Shown one piece after another: positions 32,864 through 41,974 of a stretch of DNA of 64,000 bases. Numbering within the stretch: position 1 is the first letter of the stretch; each line of letters begins with the position of its first letter. A program made the position numbers and the translations under genes. Below the pieces are notes generated by a model that saw only the letters and a program-made list of their open reading frames with translations, was not told where the DNA came from and did not search any database. Origin of the DNA: Mycobacterium haemophilum DSM 44634 (GTDB lineage Bacteria > Actinomycetota > Actinomycetes > Mycobacteriales > Mycobacteriaceae); assembly GCF_000340435.2 (NCBI RefSeq), contig NZ_CP011883.2, positions 3,084,687-3,148,686 on the forward strand, read 5' to 3'.

Positions 32864-34512
32864 GCACCGCAACCCTGGATCGACCACAACATCCGTCGCA
32901 CCCGGCGCCAGGCACCGGTTCCAACTTCTCCGGCACGTTGGGCATGTTGCGGCTCTACCTGCGGCGCGACCGAGTCGTGTTGCCGCTGTGGGTGTTGCTG
33001 CTGTCACTGCCGCTGGCCAGCGTGTACGTGGGCAGCATCTCGAAGATCTACCCCACCGAGGCCAGCCGCGCCATGTTGGCGGCCACCATCATGGCCAGCC
33101 CCGCCCAGCGCGCCCTCTACGGCCAGGTTTACAACAACAGCCTTGGGGCGGTAGGCATTTGGAAGGCAGGGATGTTCCACTTGATCATCGCGGTAGCAGT
33201 CATCCTCACCGTGATCCGGCACACCCGTGCCGACGAGGAGACCGGCCGCACCGAGCTAATCGACTCGACCGCCGTCGGCCGTAATGCCAGCCTCACCGCG
33301 GCACTGACGTTGTCGATCGGGGCGTCGATCGCCACCGGTGCGATCGGGGCGGCGGGATTGCTCACCACCGACATTCCGGCCGGCGGATCGCTGGCCTTCG
33401 GGGCGGCGCTGACATGCTCCGGTCTGGTCTTCACCGCCGTGGCCGCGGTGGCCGCGCAGCTCTCACCGAGCGCCCGGGTCGCCCGCGGCGCCGCGTTCAC
33501 CGTGCTGGCGACGGCATTCACGGTGCGCGCCATCGGTGATGCCGGTTCGGGCACGTTGTCGTGGCTCTCCCCACTGGGGTGGTCACTGCAGGTGCGGCCG
33601 TATGCGGGCGATCGCTGGTGGGTGCTGCTGCTACCCCTGACGACGACAGTCGTGCTCACCCTGGCGGCCTACCGGCTGCTCGCCGGCCGCGATGTCGGCG
33701 CGGGACTGATCCCCGAACGCACCGGTCCCGCCACCGCCGCGGCGGGACTGCGCAGCGCCACCGGGCTGACGTGGCGGCTGGACCGGGGCGCGATCCTGCT
33801 ATGGACCGTCGGCCTATGCCTGTATGGCGTGGTGATGGGCAGCGTGGTGCACGGCATCGGCGACGAGCTCGGTGACAGCACCATGGCACGTAACATCGTC
33901 GCCCGCATGGGCGGCACGAGGATTGATGCGCTCGAGCAGGCCTTCATCACGGTGGCGTTCACGATGATAGCCATGGTGGCTGCCGCGTTCGCCATCTCGC
34001 TCACCCTGCGACTGTACCAGGAAGAATCCAGCCAGCGAGCCGAGCCGGTGTTGGCCGGCGCGGTTCTCCGAACTCGTTGGCTGGCAAGTCATTTGGCTGC
34101 TGCGTTGGTTGGATCCACGGCGGCAATGCTGGTCGCAGGGCTAGCGTTCGGCCTCGTCTACGGCGCCGCGGCGGGCGACGTCGGCGGCAAGGCGGCCATC
34201 GTGGTCGGCACCGCGGCAGTGCAGCTGCCCGCCGTCTGGTTGTTGGCCGCAGTGACGGTCGGATTGTTCGGTCTCGCACCGAGGTTCACGCCGGTGGCAT
34301 GGGGCGTGCTGGCCGCATTCGTTGCGCTGTACTTGATCGGTTCGTTAGCCGGATTCCCGCAGTGGATGCTCGACCTTGAACCATTCGCACACATTCCTCG
34401 GGTGGGTGGCGGTGACTTCACCGTCGTGCCGTTGCTTTGGCTGCTGGCGATCGATGCAGTGCTAATAGCATTGGGAGCAACGTCTTTCCGACGACGCGAT
34501 CTACGTAGTTAG
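32860..34512 (+). CDS. ABC exporter permease (Rv1217c-like)
   Basis: 550 residues with about 12 hydrophobic helices in two halves. The second half begins near residue 300 ([23 protein letters not shown]), echoing the first ([25 protein letters not shown]), which suggests an internal duplication. It forms a tetronasin-type exporter with the upstream ATPase. It starts with ATG overlapping the previous stop. Confidence 0.92.
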   Translation: MSTATLDRPQHPSHPAPGTGSNFSGTLGMLRLYLRRDRVVLPLWVLLLSLPLASVYVGSISKIYPTEASRAMLAATIMASPAQRALYGQVYNNSLGAVGIWKAGMFHLIIAVAVILTVIRHTRADEETGRTELIDSTAVGRNASLTAALTLSIGASIATGAIGAAGLLTTDIPAGGSLAFGAALTCSGLVFTAVAAVAAQLSPSARVARGAAFTVLATAFTVRAIGDAGSGTLSWLSPLGWSLQVRPYAGDRWWVLLLPLTTTVVLTLAAYRLLAGRDVGAGLIPERTGPATAAAGLRSATGLTWRLDRGAILLWTVGLCLYGVVMGSVVHGIGDELGDSTMARNIVARMGGTRIDALEQAFITVAFTMIAMVAAAFAISLTLRLYQEESSQRAEPVLAGAVLRTRWLASHLAAALVGSTAAMLVAGLAFGLVYGAAAGDVGGKAAIVVGTAAVQLPAVWLLAAVTVGLFGLAPRFTPVAWGVLAAFVALYLIGSLAGFPQWMLDLEPFAHIPRVGGGDFTVVPLLWLLAIDAVLIALGATSFRRRDLRS

Positions 34513-34552
34513 GTTGGCTCAGCAGGCCTGCGACAGCGAGGTGCATAGAATC

Positions 34553-35227
34553 ATGAAGATCGGTGTTCGACTCATCGCATCATCAGTGTATGGACTGGCC
34601 GTGGTGAGTTTGCTCTTATTCTTACCGGCCGGCACGTTCAATTATTGGCAGGCATGGGTTTTCATCGGCGTATTCACAGCCGCATCGGTCTCCCCCGCCA
34701 TCTACTTGGCCCGGACGAACCCTGCTGCGTTGCGGCGACGGATGCGCGCCGGCCCACGAGCAGAAGGCAGAACCGTGCAAAAGATCGTCATCACCGGTGC
34801 GGTTGTGGACCTGTTCGCGATGATGATTGTGAGCGCAGTAGACCATCGGATGGGATGGTCGTCGGTACCTACCCGGGTGTCCTTGCTGGGTGATGTGTTG
34901 GTAGCGGCCGGGCTCGGTATCGCCATGTTGGTGATAATCCAAAACAGCTACGCGGCAGCCACTGTCACCGTAGAGGCAGGCCAGACGGTGATCGCTGGCG
35001 GTGTCTACAAGTTCGTCCGACACCCGATGTATGTCGGAAACGTGATCATGATGTTGGGCATACCGCTGGCGCTCGGGTCCTACTGGGGGCTGCTGCTGGT
35101 GATCCCTGGTGTGGCGGGGCTCGTCTTCCGCATCCTCGACGAGGAGAAGATGCTTACCCAAGAATTGAGCGGATACCGCGAATACACGCAGCGGGTGCGA
35201 TATCGGCTGGCGCCCCACGTGTGGTGA
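34553..35227 (+). CDS. Isoprenylcysteine carboxyl methyltransferase-like membrane protein (Rv1216c-like)
   Basis: 224 residues with about five membrane helices and the phospholipid methyltransferase/ICMT C-terminal signature YKFVRHPMYVGN...DEEKMLTQELSGYREY. Family members methylate prenylcysteines or lipids; the substrate here is unknown. The ATG at 34553 is chosen because AGCGAGGTG lies about 9 bases upstream and gives exactly the length of the M. tuberculosis protein. It may be cotranscribed with the exporter (40-base gap). It is convergent with the next gene, 4 bases apart. Confidence 0.85.
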   Translation: MKIGVRLIASSVYGLAVVSLLLFLPAGTFNYWQAWVFIGVFTAASVSPAIYLARTNPAALRRRMRAGPRAEGRTVQKIVITGAVVDLFAMMIVSAVDHRMGWSSVPTRVSLLGDVLVAAGLGIAMLVIIQNSYAAATVTVEAGQTVIAGGVYKFVRHPMYVGNVIMMLGIPLALGSYWGLLLVIPGVAGLVFRILDEEKMLTQELSGYREYTQRVRYRLAPHVW

Positions 35228-35231
35228 GCGG

Positions 35232-35885
35232 TCAGCTGCCGTAAACGCTGGCCAGCCAGATATGCACGAGCGTGTCGACAACTTTCTTCTCGGGGATCGA
35301 TGGCTTTTCATCGGCGAATGTCGCGGCCATCACTCGTTCGGTCATCAGTTGCAGAGCCACTGCCAGATCCTCGGCGGGAACGGTGTCGGGGGCTGCGCCG
35401 CGCTTGCGCTCGGCCTTGATCGCAGCTGTGTTGTAGTCGATCCACTGCTGCATAACCTTGGACCACAGCTGGCGCACCTCGGGGTTAGTGGCTTTGGCCG
35501 CGGCACCAGCAACGGCCACCGCTCGGTGAGTTCCGCACGCCTCGAAGAAGGCCGTGATTGCGGCCCGCCAAACCGCGGCGGGGTCCGCGGGTAGCTGTTC
35601 GGCGAGTGCTTCAACCGCCGAGCGTGACTTGATGTTCAGATGATCGAGCAGCGACAGCAATACCGCGTTCTTTGACGGGAAATAGAAATAAAAGGTTGGG
35701 CGCGAGATTCCGGCGCCTTTGGCTAGGTCATCGACGGAGAAGTCACCCAGCGGTCGCTCCGCCAGGAGCCGTTCAGCGACAGCCAGGATTGCCTGTTCGC
35801 GGTCGTCGCCGGAAAGCTGCGACGACCGGCGGCCTCGTGACGCAGGCACGTAATTGCTCTGCGAAGAGTGATCAACCACGGCCAT
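35232..35885 (-). CDS. TetR regulator, EthR-like paralogue
   Basis: 217 residues. The N-terminal half is very close to EthR: GRR, SGDDRE, then AILAVAERLLAERPLGDFSVDDLAKGAGISRPTFYFYFPSKNAVLLSLLD. The C-terminal pattern (TERVMAATFADEKPSIPEKKVVDTLVHIWLASVYG) also tracks EthR. EthR represses the monooxygenase ethA in M. tuberculosis, but no monooxygenase gene lies here, so this is a paralogue with an unknown target. In H37Rv the same place holds Rv1215c and PE14 (from memory). Confidence 0.88.
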   Translation of the reverse strand: MAVVDHSSQSNYVPASRGRRSSQLSGDDREQAILAVAERLLAERPLGDFSVDDLAKGAGISRPTFYFYFPSKNAVLLSLLDHLNIKSRSAVEALAEQLPADPAAVWRAAITAFFEACGTHRAVAVAGAAAKATNPEVRQLWSKVMQQWIDYNTAAIKAERKRGAAPDTVPAEDLAVALQLMTERVMAATFADEKPSIPEKKVVDTLVHIWLASVYGS

Positions 35886-35958
35886 AGTTTACCGGTGTGT
35901 CGATAGACATCGACAACCTCGTCGACATGATTCAACGGCTGGCCTAACCTACGTCGGG

Positions 35959-37173
35959 CTAGATCCACACACCCTTGCCGACCGCGACTACCCCGCCAGC
36001 ACTGATCGCGAAGCGTTCCCGATCCTTCTCGAGATCCACGCCAACCATCTCACCGGGCCCGACGACGACGTTCTTGTCCAAGATCGCGTGGCGCACCACC
36101 GCGCCGCGGCCGACCCGAGCACCCGGCATGATGACACTGCCCTCCACGATCGCGCCGTCGTCGACCACGACATTCGACGACAGCACCGAGTTGCGTACCG
36201 AGGCCGCCGAAATGATGCTCCCCGCACCCACCACCGATTCTTGAGCAGAGCCACCGTTGACAAACTTCGCCGGCGCCAGATTCTCCGACTCACCGCGAAT
36301 CGGCCAACGCTTGTTGTACAGGTTAAACACCGGATGCACCGACACCAGATCCATGTGGGCGTCATAGAACGCGTCCAGCGTGCCCACGTCGCGCCAGTAG
36401 GCGCGGTCCCGGTCGGTGGCGCCAGGCACCTCGTTGTCGGAGAAGTCATACACCGCAGCCATCCCGTCGGCCACCAGCCGCGGGATGATGTCACCGCCCA
36501 TGTCGTGATCCGAGTGGTCGTCATCGGCGTCGGCGCGAATCGCGTCGACGAGCACCTTGGTGGTGAAGACGTAGTTGCCCATCGAGACAAACGTCGTATC
36601 GGGGTCGTTCGGTGTCCCGGGCGGGTCGAGCGGCTTCTCAGCGAAACGGCGGATACGGCCAGAGTCGTCGGCGTCAATGCAGCCGAACGCGGTGGCGTCG
36701 CTGCGCGGAACCCGAATGCCGGCCACCGTGGCGCCGGCCCCGCTGTCGACGTGGAACCGGACCATCTGCTCGGGGTCCATCCGGTATACGTGGTCGGCGC
36801 CGAAAACCACTAGGTAGTCAGGGTCTTCGTCATAAATGAGGTTGAGTGATTGATAGATCGCGTCCGCCGAGCCGGTGTACCAGCGTGGACCGAGCCGCTG
36901 CTGTGCTGGCACCGGCGTGATGTATTCACCGGCGAGGCCCGACAACCGCCAGTTTTGCGAAATGTGGCGGTCTAGGGAATGCGACTTGTATTGAGTGAGA
37001 ACGCAAATCCTCAGGTAACGGGCGTTGACCAGATTAGAGAGCACGAAATCAATCAGCCGATAGGCGCCCCCGAAGGGAACAGCGGGCTTGGCCCGGTCCG
37101 CGGTCAGTGGGTACAACCGCTTGCCCTCACCGCCGGCCAACACAATGCCCAGCACGTGTGGCACTTCCCTCAT
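35959..37173 (-). CDS. glgC: Glucose-1-phosphate adenylyltransferase
   Basis: 404 residues, the same as M. tuberculosis GlgC. It makes ADP-glucose from glucose-1-phosphate and ATP for glycogen and capsular alpha-glucan. The nucleotide-binding [33 protein letters not shown] and AEKP are present, with a C-terminal left-handed beta-helix. The ATG at 37173 gives the conserved N-terminus [15 protein letters not shown]; the open frame upstream is not conserved. It is divergent from glgA with 173 bases between. Confidence 0.97.
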   Translation of the reverse strand: MREVPHVLGIVLAGGEGKRLYPLTADRAKPAVPFGGAYRLIDFVLSNLVNARYLRICVLTQYKSHSLDRHISQNWRLSGLAGEYITPVPAQQRLGPRWYTGSADAIYQSLNLIYDEDPDYLVVFGADHVYRMDPEQMVRFHVDSGAGATVAGIRVPRSDATAFGCIDADDSGRIRRFAEKPLDPPGTPNDPDTTFVSMGNYVFTTKVLVDAIRADADDDHSDHDMGGDIIPRLVADGMAAVYDFSDNEVPGATDRDRAYWRDVGTLDAFYDAHMDLVSVHPVFNLYNKRWPIRGESENLAPAKFVNGGSAQESVVGAGSIISAASVRNSVLSSNVVVDDGAIVEGSVIMPGARVGRGAVVRHAILDKNVVVGPGEMVGVDLEKDRERFAISAGGVVAVGKGVWI

Positions 37174-37346
37174 GGCTCCAAACCTATCGGCCGCCGCGCA
37201 CCGCTGCCAGGGGGAATCCCTCGATGGCGCCGTCCTGGAGGGCTGTCCGTCAAGGTATTTGGCCTCGGTTCGACGGGCAGTTCGAGTTCTTCGGCCCGAC
37301 TCGGCGGCCACTCGAAAATTCGGGGTCGCCGCATTACGGTGCCGGT

Positions 37347-38519
37347 ATGCGAGTGGCCATGATGACTCGGGAGTACCCACCGGAGGTCTACGGCGGGGCC
37401 GGGGTACACGTCACCGAACTGGTCGCACAATTGCGCCGTCGGTGCGTGGTCGATGTGCACTGCATGGGCGCACCCCGTCCGGGCGCCCATGCAGTGCAGG
37501 CCCATCAGCCCGACCCCCGGTTCCACGATGCCAACGCGGCGCTGTCTACCTTGTCGTCGGATCTGATGATGGCCAATGCCGCGTCAGCGGCCACCATCGT
37601 GCATTCGCATACCTGGTACACCGGTCTGGCCGGGCATCTCGCCGCGTTGCTCTACGACATTCCCCATGTGCTGACCGCACACTCGCTTGAGCCGCTGCGC
37701 CCATGGAAAGCCGAACAACTCGGTGGCGGCTACCGGGTGTCGACGTGGGTGGAGCACACCGCGGTGCTGGGTGCTCACGCGATCATCGCGGTTAGCTCCG
37801 GTATGCGCGACGACATGCTGCGGGTCTATCCCACGCTGGATCCGAGCCTGGTGCACGTCGTCCGGAATGGGATCGACACCGATGTGTGGTATCCGGCCGG
37901 GCCGGTGCGTACCGGGTCGGTACTGGCCGAGGTCGGCATCGATCCCAGCCGGCCCACCGTGGCGTTCGTGGGACGGATCACCCGACAGAAGGGTGTCGCC
38001 CATCTGGTGGCGGCCGCACACCGATTTAGCCCGGACGTGCAGGTGGTGCTGTGCGCCGGTGCTCCCGATACCCCGGAGTTAGCCGATGAAGTGCGGGCCG
38101 CCGTCTCCGAACTGGCCCGCACTCGCACCGGGGTGTTTTGGATCCGGGAGATGCTTCCCATCGGGAAGATACGCGAAGTACTTTCGGCAGCAACAGTCTT
38201 CGTGTGCCCGTCGGTGTACGAGCCGTTGGGAATCGTCAACCTGGAGGCAATGGCGTGCGGGACGGCGGTAGTGGCCTCCGACGTCGGCGGGATACCCGAA
38301 GTAGTCGCCGACGGGATCACCGGGTCATTGGTGCATTACGACCCTGACGACGCAAAAGGTTACCAGGGCAGATTGGCTACGGCGGTCAATGAGTTGGTCG
38401 CCGACCCAGGAAAAGCCGAACGCTACGGCCACGCCGGACGCCAGCGCTGCATCGAGGAATTCTCCTGGGCCCACGTCGCCGAACAGACGCTGAACATCTA
38501 CCGGAAAGTCTGTGCATAA
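37347..38519 (+). CDS. glgM: Glycogen synthase / ADP-glucose:glucose-1-phosphate transferase (GlgA/GlgM)
   Basis: 390 residues, a GT4 GT-B glycosyltransferase. In mycobacteria this protein (Rv1212c) makes maltose-1-phosphate from ADP-glucose and is named GlgM; older annotation is glgA. The N-terminal [12 protein letters not shown], the glycine-rich GRITRQKG, and the C-terminal E-x7-E ([15 protein letters not shown]) are present. It has three extra codons near residue 50 compared with the M. tuberculosis protein as I recall it, exactly where a perfect inverted repeat lies (37456-37498). Confidence 0.93.
   Translation: MRVAMMTREYPPEVYGGAGVHVTELVAQLRRRCVVDVHCMGAPRPGAHAVQAHQPDPRFHDANAALSTLSSDLMMANAASAATIVHSHTWYTGLAGHLAALLYDIPHVLTAHSLEPLRPWKAEQLGGGYRVSTWVEHTAVLGAHAIIAVSSGMRDDMLRVYPTLDPSLVHVVRNGIDTDVWYPAGPVRTGSVLAEVGIDPSRPTVAFVGRITRQKGVAHLVAAAHRFSPDVQVVLCAGAPDTPELADEVRAAVSELARTRTGVFWIREMLPIGKIREVLSAATVFVCPSVYEPLGIVNLEAMACGTAVVASDVGGIPEVVADGITGSLVHYDPDDAKGYQGRLATAVNELVADPGKAERYGHAGRQRCIEEFSWAHVAEQTLNIYRKVCA
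37456..37498. repeat. Perfect 16-bp inverted repeat inside glgM
   Basis: Arms 37456-37471 (TGCACTGCATGGGCGC) and 37483-37498 are exact reverse complements with an 11-base loop. They encode residues about 37-51 ([10 protein letters not shown] then GAHAVQA). It would form a very stable hairpin in the mRNA near the start of the gene. Confidence 0.9.
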
Positions 38520-38545
38520 CCAGGACTACCTGCCAACTGACCGGT

Positions 38546-38713
38546 TTAGCTGGTAACACCCTTAAGTTCGTCACCCAGAGCGGCGGCTTCGTCCGGTGTC
38601 AGCTCGACGACGAGTCGGCCACCACCTTCTAGCGGTACCCGCATCACGATGCCGCGCCCCTCCTTCGTCGCTTCCAAAGGACCGTCTCCGGTCCGGGGCT
38701 TCATCGCCGCCAT
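38546..38713 (-). CDS. DUF3117 small protein (Rv1211-like)
   Basis: 55 residues. The translation starts MAAMKPRTGDGPLEATKEG, continues through IVMRVPLEGGGRLVVEL and ends DELKGVTS, matching a conserved actinobacterial family of unknown function. GGAGGG precedes the ATG by 8 bases. It is the last gene of the minus-strand gpgS cluster and converges with glgM. The 270 bases between it and tagA hold no gene that I can see. Confidence 0.88.
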   Translation of the reverse strand: MAAMKPRTGDGPLEATKEGRGIVMRVPLEGGGRLVVELTPDEAAALGDELKGVTS

Positions 38714-38984
38714 CGTGTGCTCCCTCCAAATTCAAGCTGGCCCGCCCTCGCGGACCTGTTCGGCGCCGAGCATGCCCCGTCAGTGGATTTCCAGTAATAC
38801 CCGACATTGAACTGCCAAATCACCCCTCTATTGTTCCCTATTCAGGTCGGCGAGTGCACAAAGACCCGGTTCTCAGGCCTAACCAGGGTGCTGCGCCTAG
38901 TTGCCCGGCTCCCCCTCGCCGTCCCCCTCGCCGCTGCGCGGCTGGGGGTGTCCCGACAACGGGGCGGTGGACGACCCGCTGGGG

Positions 38985-39569
38985 TCACCGGGTTGGGGGC
39001 ACCCAGCAAGCGCGGATGTGGTCGTCGACCATCCCCGTCGCCTGCATCAGCGCATAGGCCGTAGTAGGCCCGACGAAGCGGAATCCGCGTCGCTTCAATT
39101 CACGCGCCATAGCCTTCGATTCCGCACTGGTCGAGGGGATTTCGGATCCGTCAGCGGGCCTGGGCCGCGGCTGTGGGGCGAATGACCACAATAACTCGGA
39201 CAGGTCCGCTGCAGACCCCAGGTCAGCGGCCGCACGCGCGTTGGTGATCGTCGCCTCAATCTTGGCGCGGTTGCGCACGATTCCGTCGTCGACCAACAGC
39301 CGTTGCACATCGGCATCGGTATAACCGGCTACCTTCTCGATATCGAACCCGGAGAAGGCGCGCCGGAAATTCTCCCGCTTGCGCAGGATGATCAGCCACG
39401 ACAGACCACTTTGAAAGGCCTCCAGGCTCATCCGCTCGAACAAGGCCGCTCCGCCGTGTACTGGGCGGCCCCACTCTTGGTCGTGATAGGTGCGATACAG
39501 CTGCCAGTGGGGCCCGGATGGAACGTCGGCCCAGCCACAGCGAACCAGCCCGTCGTCGATGCGGCTCAC
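38985..39569 (-). CDS. tagA: DNA-3-methyladenine glycosylase I
   Basis: 194 residues. It removes 3-methyladenine from alkylated DNA. The family zinc ligands Cys11, His29, His184 and Cys188 are present, as is the YHDQEWG motif and the active region LEAFQSGLSWLIILRKRENFRRAF. The GTG start overlaps the stop of the upstream DivIVA-like gene (GTGA). Confidence 0.94.
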   Translation of the reverse strand: MSRIDDGLVRCGWADVPSGPHWQLYRTYHDQEWGRPVHGGAALFERMSLEAFQSGLSWLIILRKRENFRRAFSGFDIEKVAGYTDADVQRLLVDDGIVRNRAKIEATITNARAAADLGSAADLSELLWSFAPQPRPRPADGSEIPSTSAESKAMARELKRRGFRFVGPTTAYALMQATGMVDDHIRACWVPPTR

Positions 39570-39910
39570 GTGACATCCTGACCGTCGTCCCCGTTGGGGA
39601 CATTCGAGACATCGGCATCTGCTTCGGTGTCTGCGGTCGCCGCCAGCTGACCACGTAACGCCTCGAGCTCGCGGCCGAGCCGGTCCAGCACCCAGTCCAC
39701 CTCGCTGGGCTTGTACCCGCGCAACACCTGGGTGAACTTGACGGCGTCGACGTCAGCGCGGGTAACGCCGTGCGCGGGCAGCACTGTCGCCGTCGTCCCG
39801 CGAGGCAAGGGCGGCAGCCGCTCGCCGCGACCGAACAGCAGGCTGGCCGCGCCAAACAGCACAATCGCGACAAAGACCAGCACCACCAGGTACAGCAACA
39901 CCAACGCCAC
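39566..39910 (-). CDS. DivIVA-domain membrane protein (Rv1209-like)
   Basis: 114 residues. One N-terminal membrane helix (about 3-25) is followed by a short DivIVA-type segment (GVTRADVDAVKFTQVLRGYKPSEVDWVLDRLGREL) and an acidic tail. DivIVA segments target curved membranes or interact with cell-pole proteins; the exact role is unknown. It starts with GTG, and its stop overlaps tagA. Confidence 0.8.
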   Translation of the reverse strand: MALVLLYLVVLVFVAIVLFGAASLLFGRGERLPPLPRGTTATVLPAHGVTRADVDAVKFTQVLRGYKPSEVDWVLDRLGRELEALRGQLAATADTEADADVSNVPNGDDGQDVT

Positions 39911-39934
39911 GGGAACGATATTGCCCTATCTGAT

Positions 39935-40035
39935 AGTCGCGACCCGCTGCGCCCGGCAGCGCCGCGCTTGCGATCGCTCCCAATCCAACAGTCGCGACCC
40001 GCTGCGCCCGGCAGCGCCGCGCTTGCGATCGCTCC
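39935..40035 (+). repeat. Tandem pair of the dispersed 46-bp element (copies 3 and 4)
   Basis: Identical 46-bp units at 39935-39980 and 39990-40035 (period 55), reading AGTCGCGACCCGCTGCGCCC through CTTGCGATCGCTCC. The second unit abuts the gpgS stop. They are related to copies at 3281-3326 and 27249-27294. Confidence 0.9.
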
Positions 40036-41015
40036 TAACGCGGCCGCACCCTGTTCATCGGCGGCCGATCGGCCAGCGACACCGGCCACGTGTGCCGGGT
40101 GTAGCCGTCACCGTCGGACTCGTCGACAAAGAATTGGGTCAGCCCGACCCCAGAGTCGGGAATACCGCAACGCGACAGCAAGGTCGCAATGACCTGACGG
40201 CTCATGGCGCCCAACTCGGCCAGCGGCCGGTTGCGGTGCGCTCGAACGCCGAGGTTGACCTGCGCGATCGCGTCGAGGCCCAGCCGGTCAAAGGTATCGA
40301 CCAGCAGACCGATCTCCACGCCATAGCCCGGCGCGAAGGGAAGCGCTGTCAGCAGTTCGCGGGTGGCTGCGTACTCGCCGCTCAGCGGCTGCAGCACGTA
40401 GCCCAACTCCGGCCGCAGCGACGCCAACAACGGCCGGGCCACCAACTCGGTGACCCGCCCGCCACCGGTGGCACGCGCGCTGCCGCTGACATCGTTGCTG
40501 TTGAGCGGCCGCCGGTAAAAACCTTTGACCAGGTGAATGCCGTCACCGGTGAGCAGCGGGCCGACCAGCCACGGCACGAACATCGGGTGCGGGTTGATCA
40601 GATCAGAATCGACGAACACCACAATGTCGCCGCTGGTAACGGCGAGCGAGCGCCACAATGCCTCACCCTTGCCGGGCCGGGTCGGGACCTCAGGCACCGC
40701 CTGTTCACGGCTGACCACTCGGGCGCCGGCAGCGATGGCCCGGATCTCGGTCTCGTCCGTCGAGCCCGAGTCCAGCACGATCAATTCATCGACCAGCCCC
40801 GCACGGTCGGAGACCAGCGGTGAGATGCTGTCGATCACCGATTCGACGGTTTGTTCCTCGTTGAGGGCCGGCAGCACCACCGAGATCGTCCGCCCGGCCT
40901 TGGCTGCCACCAATTCGTCGATCGTCCAGGCTGGACGGCTCCAGCTGCGGTCCGCGAGCCACGCATCCCCGGGCCGGGCCGCTAGCGCGCTGGCGACCAG
41001 CTCCGATGCCGTCAT
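40035..41015 (-). CDS. gpgS: Glucosyl-3-phosphoglycerate synthase
   Basis: 326 residues, a GT-A (GT81) enzyme. It transfers glucose from a nucleotide-glucose to 3-phosphoglycerate, the first step of methylglucose lipopolysaccharide synthesis. The nucleotide-binding ISVVLPALNEEQTV, the metal-binding D136-S-D138 and the acceptor region GYGVEIGLLVDTF are present. The ATG overlaps the folP2 TGA (ATGA). Confidence 0.95.
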   Translation of the reverse strand: MTASELVASALAARPGDAWLADRSWSRPAWTIDELVAAKAGRTISVVLPALNEEQTVESVIDSISPLVSDRAGLVDELIVLDSGSTDETEIRAIAAGARVVSREQAVPEVPTRPGKGEALWRSLAVTSGDIVVFVDSDLINPHPMFVPWLVGPLLTGDGIHLVKGFYRRPLNSNDVSGSARATGGGRVTELVARPLLASLRPELGYVLQPLSGEYAATRELLTALPFAPGYGVEIGLLVDTFDRLGLDAIAQVNLGVRAHRNRPLAELGAMSRQVIATLLSRCGIPDSGVGLTQFFVDESDGDGYTRHTWPVSLADRPPMNRVRPR

Positions 41016-41890
41016 GCGAGTCCCCTCACCGTGCGCGTCGGCGGGCGCGTCCCCTGGATCGAGGCCACCATCTCCAGGACCCGCCGGGTCGCTCCGACCT
41101 CGTGCACCCGAAACATGCGGGCGCCAGCTGCCGCCGCCAACGCGGTGGCAGCCAACGTCCCCTCGAGCCGTTCGGTCAAACCCACGCCCAGAGTCTCCCC
41201 GACGAAGTCCTTATTGCTCAACGACATGAGCACGGGCCACCCGGTCTTAACAAGTTCGTCCACATGACGCAACAACAGCAGCCCGTGGAAGGTGTTCTTG
41301 CCAAAATCGTGGGTCGGGTCGACCAACACCGAATCGCGGGCTACTCCGGCCGCGACCGCCCGCTGGGCGGCGGCGGTGAGTGCGCGAATCACATCGTCCA
41401 CCACACCGCGGGTCGTCGTGCCGTAACTCACCCGGAAGGGACGCGTGCGGGGCAGCGCGCCACCGGTATGCGAACACACCAGGCCCACGCCGAACTCGGC
41501 GGCGACCTCGGGCATGGCCGGGTCGACGCCACCCCAGCTGTCGTTGATCAGGTCGGCGCCTGCGGTGCAGGCCAGTCTTGCCACCTCTGATCGCCAGGTG
41601 TCGACGCTGATCAGCAGGTCTGGATAGGCGCTGCGCAGCCATTCGATGAACGGCACCAACCGGGCGGTCTCGGTGTCTGCGTCAACACCCTGACCGGGTC
41701 CTGCTTTGACGCCGCCGACGTCGATGACATCGGCGCCCTCGGCGACGGCCCGGTGCGCGGCAGCCCGGGCGGCCTCGTCGGTGAAGGTCGCGCCCCGGTC
41801 ATAGAACGAGTCCGGGGTGCGGTTGACGATCGCCATGATCAGCGGGCGATCCGCTGCGACCGGCCGGCCGCACAGCGTTGACTGCACCAA
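41012..41890 (-). CDS. folP2: Dihydropteroate synthase homologue FolP2
   Basis: 292 residues, a TIM-barrel pterin-binding family protein. DHPS-like motifs are MAIVNRTPDSFYDRG, ISVDTWRSEV, LINDSWGG and DPTHDFGKN. In M. leprae and M. tuberculosis the folP2 product does not replace true DHPS activity, so a related role beside gpgS is likely. The start is a TTG at 41890 directly followed by GTG; either could be used. It is translationally coupled to gpgS. Confidence 0.92.
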   Translation of the reverse strand: MVQSTLCGRPVAADRPLIMAIVNRTPDSFYDRGATFTDEAARAAAHRAVAEGADVIDVGGVKAGPGQGVDADTETARLVPFIEWLRSAYPDLLISVDTWRSEVARLACTAGADLINDSWGGVDPAMPEVAAEFGVGLVCSHTGGALPRTRPFRVSYGTTTRGVVDDVIRALTAAAQRAVAAGVARDSVLVDPTHDFGKNTFHGLLLLRHVDELVKTGWPVLMSLSNKDFVGETLGVGLTERLEGTLAATALAAAAGARMFRVHEVGATRRVLEMVASIQGTRPPTRTVRGLA

Positions 41891-41891
41891 T

Positions 41892-41966
41892 CAATAGTGC
41901 CCCACGCGAGTGTGCGGCCAGCCGCACACTCGACGCCGAACGTGCGGCTGGCCGCACGCTCGGCAA
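41892..41966. terminator. Two strong hairpins between fadD6 and folP2
   Basis: CGAGTGTGCGGC-CA-GCCGCACACTCG is a perfect 12-bp-arm palindrome, followed closely by a second (CGTGCGGC-TG-GCCGCACG). A variant of the first arm appears at 15922-15933. They lie in the 84-base spacer between fadD6 and folP2 on the same strand and could attenuate or terminate the fadD6 transcript. Confidence 0.6.
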
Positions 41967-41974
41967 GGGGGCGT

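Noticed and set aside
36088..36813. Long plus-strand open frame (241 codons) opposite glgC
   Set aside because: It lies wholly antisense to a conserved enzyme gene; high GC produces such frames and the translation shows no family motif.
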